The notes below the pieces were generated by a model. That model made no database searches. It was not told where the DNA came from and saw only the letters and a list, made by a program, of their open reading frames with translations. 64,000 nt of DNA from Bagarius yarrelli. Its lineage: Eukaryota; Chordata; Actinopteri; Siluriformes; Sisoridae. The stretch covers positions 358,501 through 422,500 of the forward strand of contig VCAZ01000153.1 in the NCBI GenBank assembly GCA_005784505.1, written 5' to 3'. The translations under genes and the position numbers were made by a program. This document shows positions 63,441-64,000 of this stretch, one piece after another. Each line of letters opens with the position of its first letter. Within the stretch, counting starts at the first letter, position 1.

Positions 63441-64000
63441 TGAATGGAAGGAGTGGTGTGAAAAAGTCCCTGAGAGAAACCAGACATCAGTAAGTTTCAC
63501 TGTGTATCCAGGAGATTTATTCCTCTCATAACTCATGAAGTCTGTTTTGTTGAAATGTTCACTGAAGAAGACGTGTGTGCAGAATTGTTGTTGGTATAAA
63601 TTGCTGTCATGAAGCAGATGTTCATGGTTTCTGTCCTGGTGGGCTGATCCACAGCCTCAAGCTTCTTTCTTGGGTTTGGGTTATAAGGGAAGTCTCAGAT
63701 CTCAGTAATAAAAAAATCTGTCTTCTACCTTTTCTCCTGCTTGGTTGCATTCTGAGGTTCCTCCAGGTAAACCTTCTGACTGAGATCAATCCACTGCATC
63801 CTTGTGGCACCAACAATCAAGCACAGAGCCTGCGTTTTGATGCAGGGCCTCAGAGAGTTTAGCCACACAACAAAGCAAACCATGTCACACCAACCACACA
63901 CCAATGGTAGATACTACCAGTTTCAGACATGTGGTCGTCTCTTTCTAAAAATAAAAGTCTGAAAGATTTTCAACTGTTAACTGCAGATGTGCAAAAGTTT
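63441..64000. other. Unassigned DNA at the window end
   Basis: Repeat-free and fairly complex; overlapping open frames on both strands at 63575-63862 have no recognised domain. It could be intronic, intergenic or an unrecognised exon. Confidence 0.3.

Overview
The window looks like intergenic or intronic DNA of a ray-finned fish. The evidence is a low-GC background packed with teleost-type tRNA-derived SINEs, a Tc1-like transposon, hAT-type DNA elements, decayed LINE 3' ends and long GATA, CT and ATCC microsatellites. The commonest SINE has a Ser/Leu-tRNA-like head and a tail containing tctggataagggcgtctgcc, which I associate with catfish and other otophysans; that narrower placement is tentative. 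I found no convincing host protein-coding exon, no rRNA or tRNA gene, no CRISPR array and no operon. The long open frames are low-complexity repeats, transposon debris or chance.

Working names used below. SINE-A is the Ser/Leu-tRNA-like SINE ending in repeated tgtaaatgtaaa. SINE-B is a V-SINE/DANA-like element with head gggcagcacggtggc, conserved centre tggagtttgcatgttctcc and tail with gactccagcagatccc. SINE-C has head gggcagtggtggctcaa and tail aatttcactgtgctgtaa then aataaaggc. D and D-prime are related dispersed repeats sharing cgcctctggcttgct-like sequence. E, F and G are further dispersed repeats without a secure name.

Layout. 1-10.8 kb: SINEs, a LINE C-terminal fragment (5.5-5.85 kb), a hairpin hAT-type MITE (7.8 kb) and a SINE-A cluster (9.05-9.74 kb). 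10.8-12.15 kb: a 3'-truncated Tc1 element bracketed by CT and TA microsatellites. 13.6-20.6 kb: LINE remnants, one split by a SINE, a purine-rich tract, a chimeric SINE and a T-rich repeat. 20.6-33.5 kb: mostly AT-rich single-copy DNA with scattered SINEs and a diverged duplication. 33.5-39.2 kb: two abutting perfect hairpins, an hAT element with both termini and a transposase fossil, and paired SINEs. 39.7-44.3 kb: an ATCC/ATCT array, a 30-bp minisatellite and a pentanucleotide satellite with 55-bp higher-order units. 45.7-60.2 kb: SINEs of all three families, including a same-orientation array and a SINE-C inside a SINE-A. 60.9-63.4 kb: GATA-rich microsatellites with higher-order duplications around a repeat split by a SINE.

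Since there are no genes, nothing here works together as a pathway. The informative content is the layering of insertions, the higher-order tandem repeats, and several repeat-free complex islands that could be conserved regulatory sequence. I saw no clear sign of a new biological system. The most unusual structures are the paired perfect hairpins at 33.5 kb and the nested insertions. Coordinates of repeat edges are by eye, usually good to about 5-15 bases.
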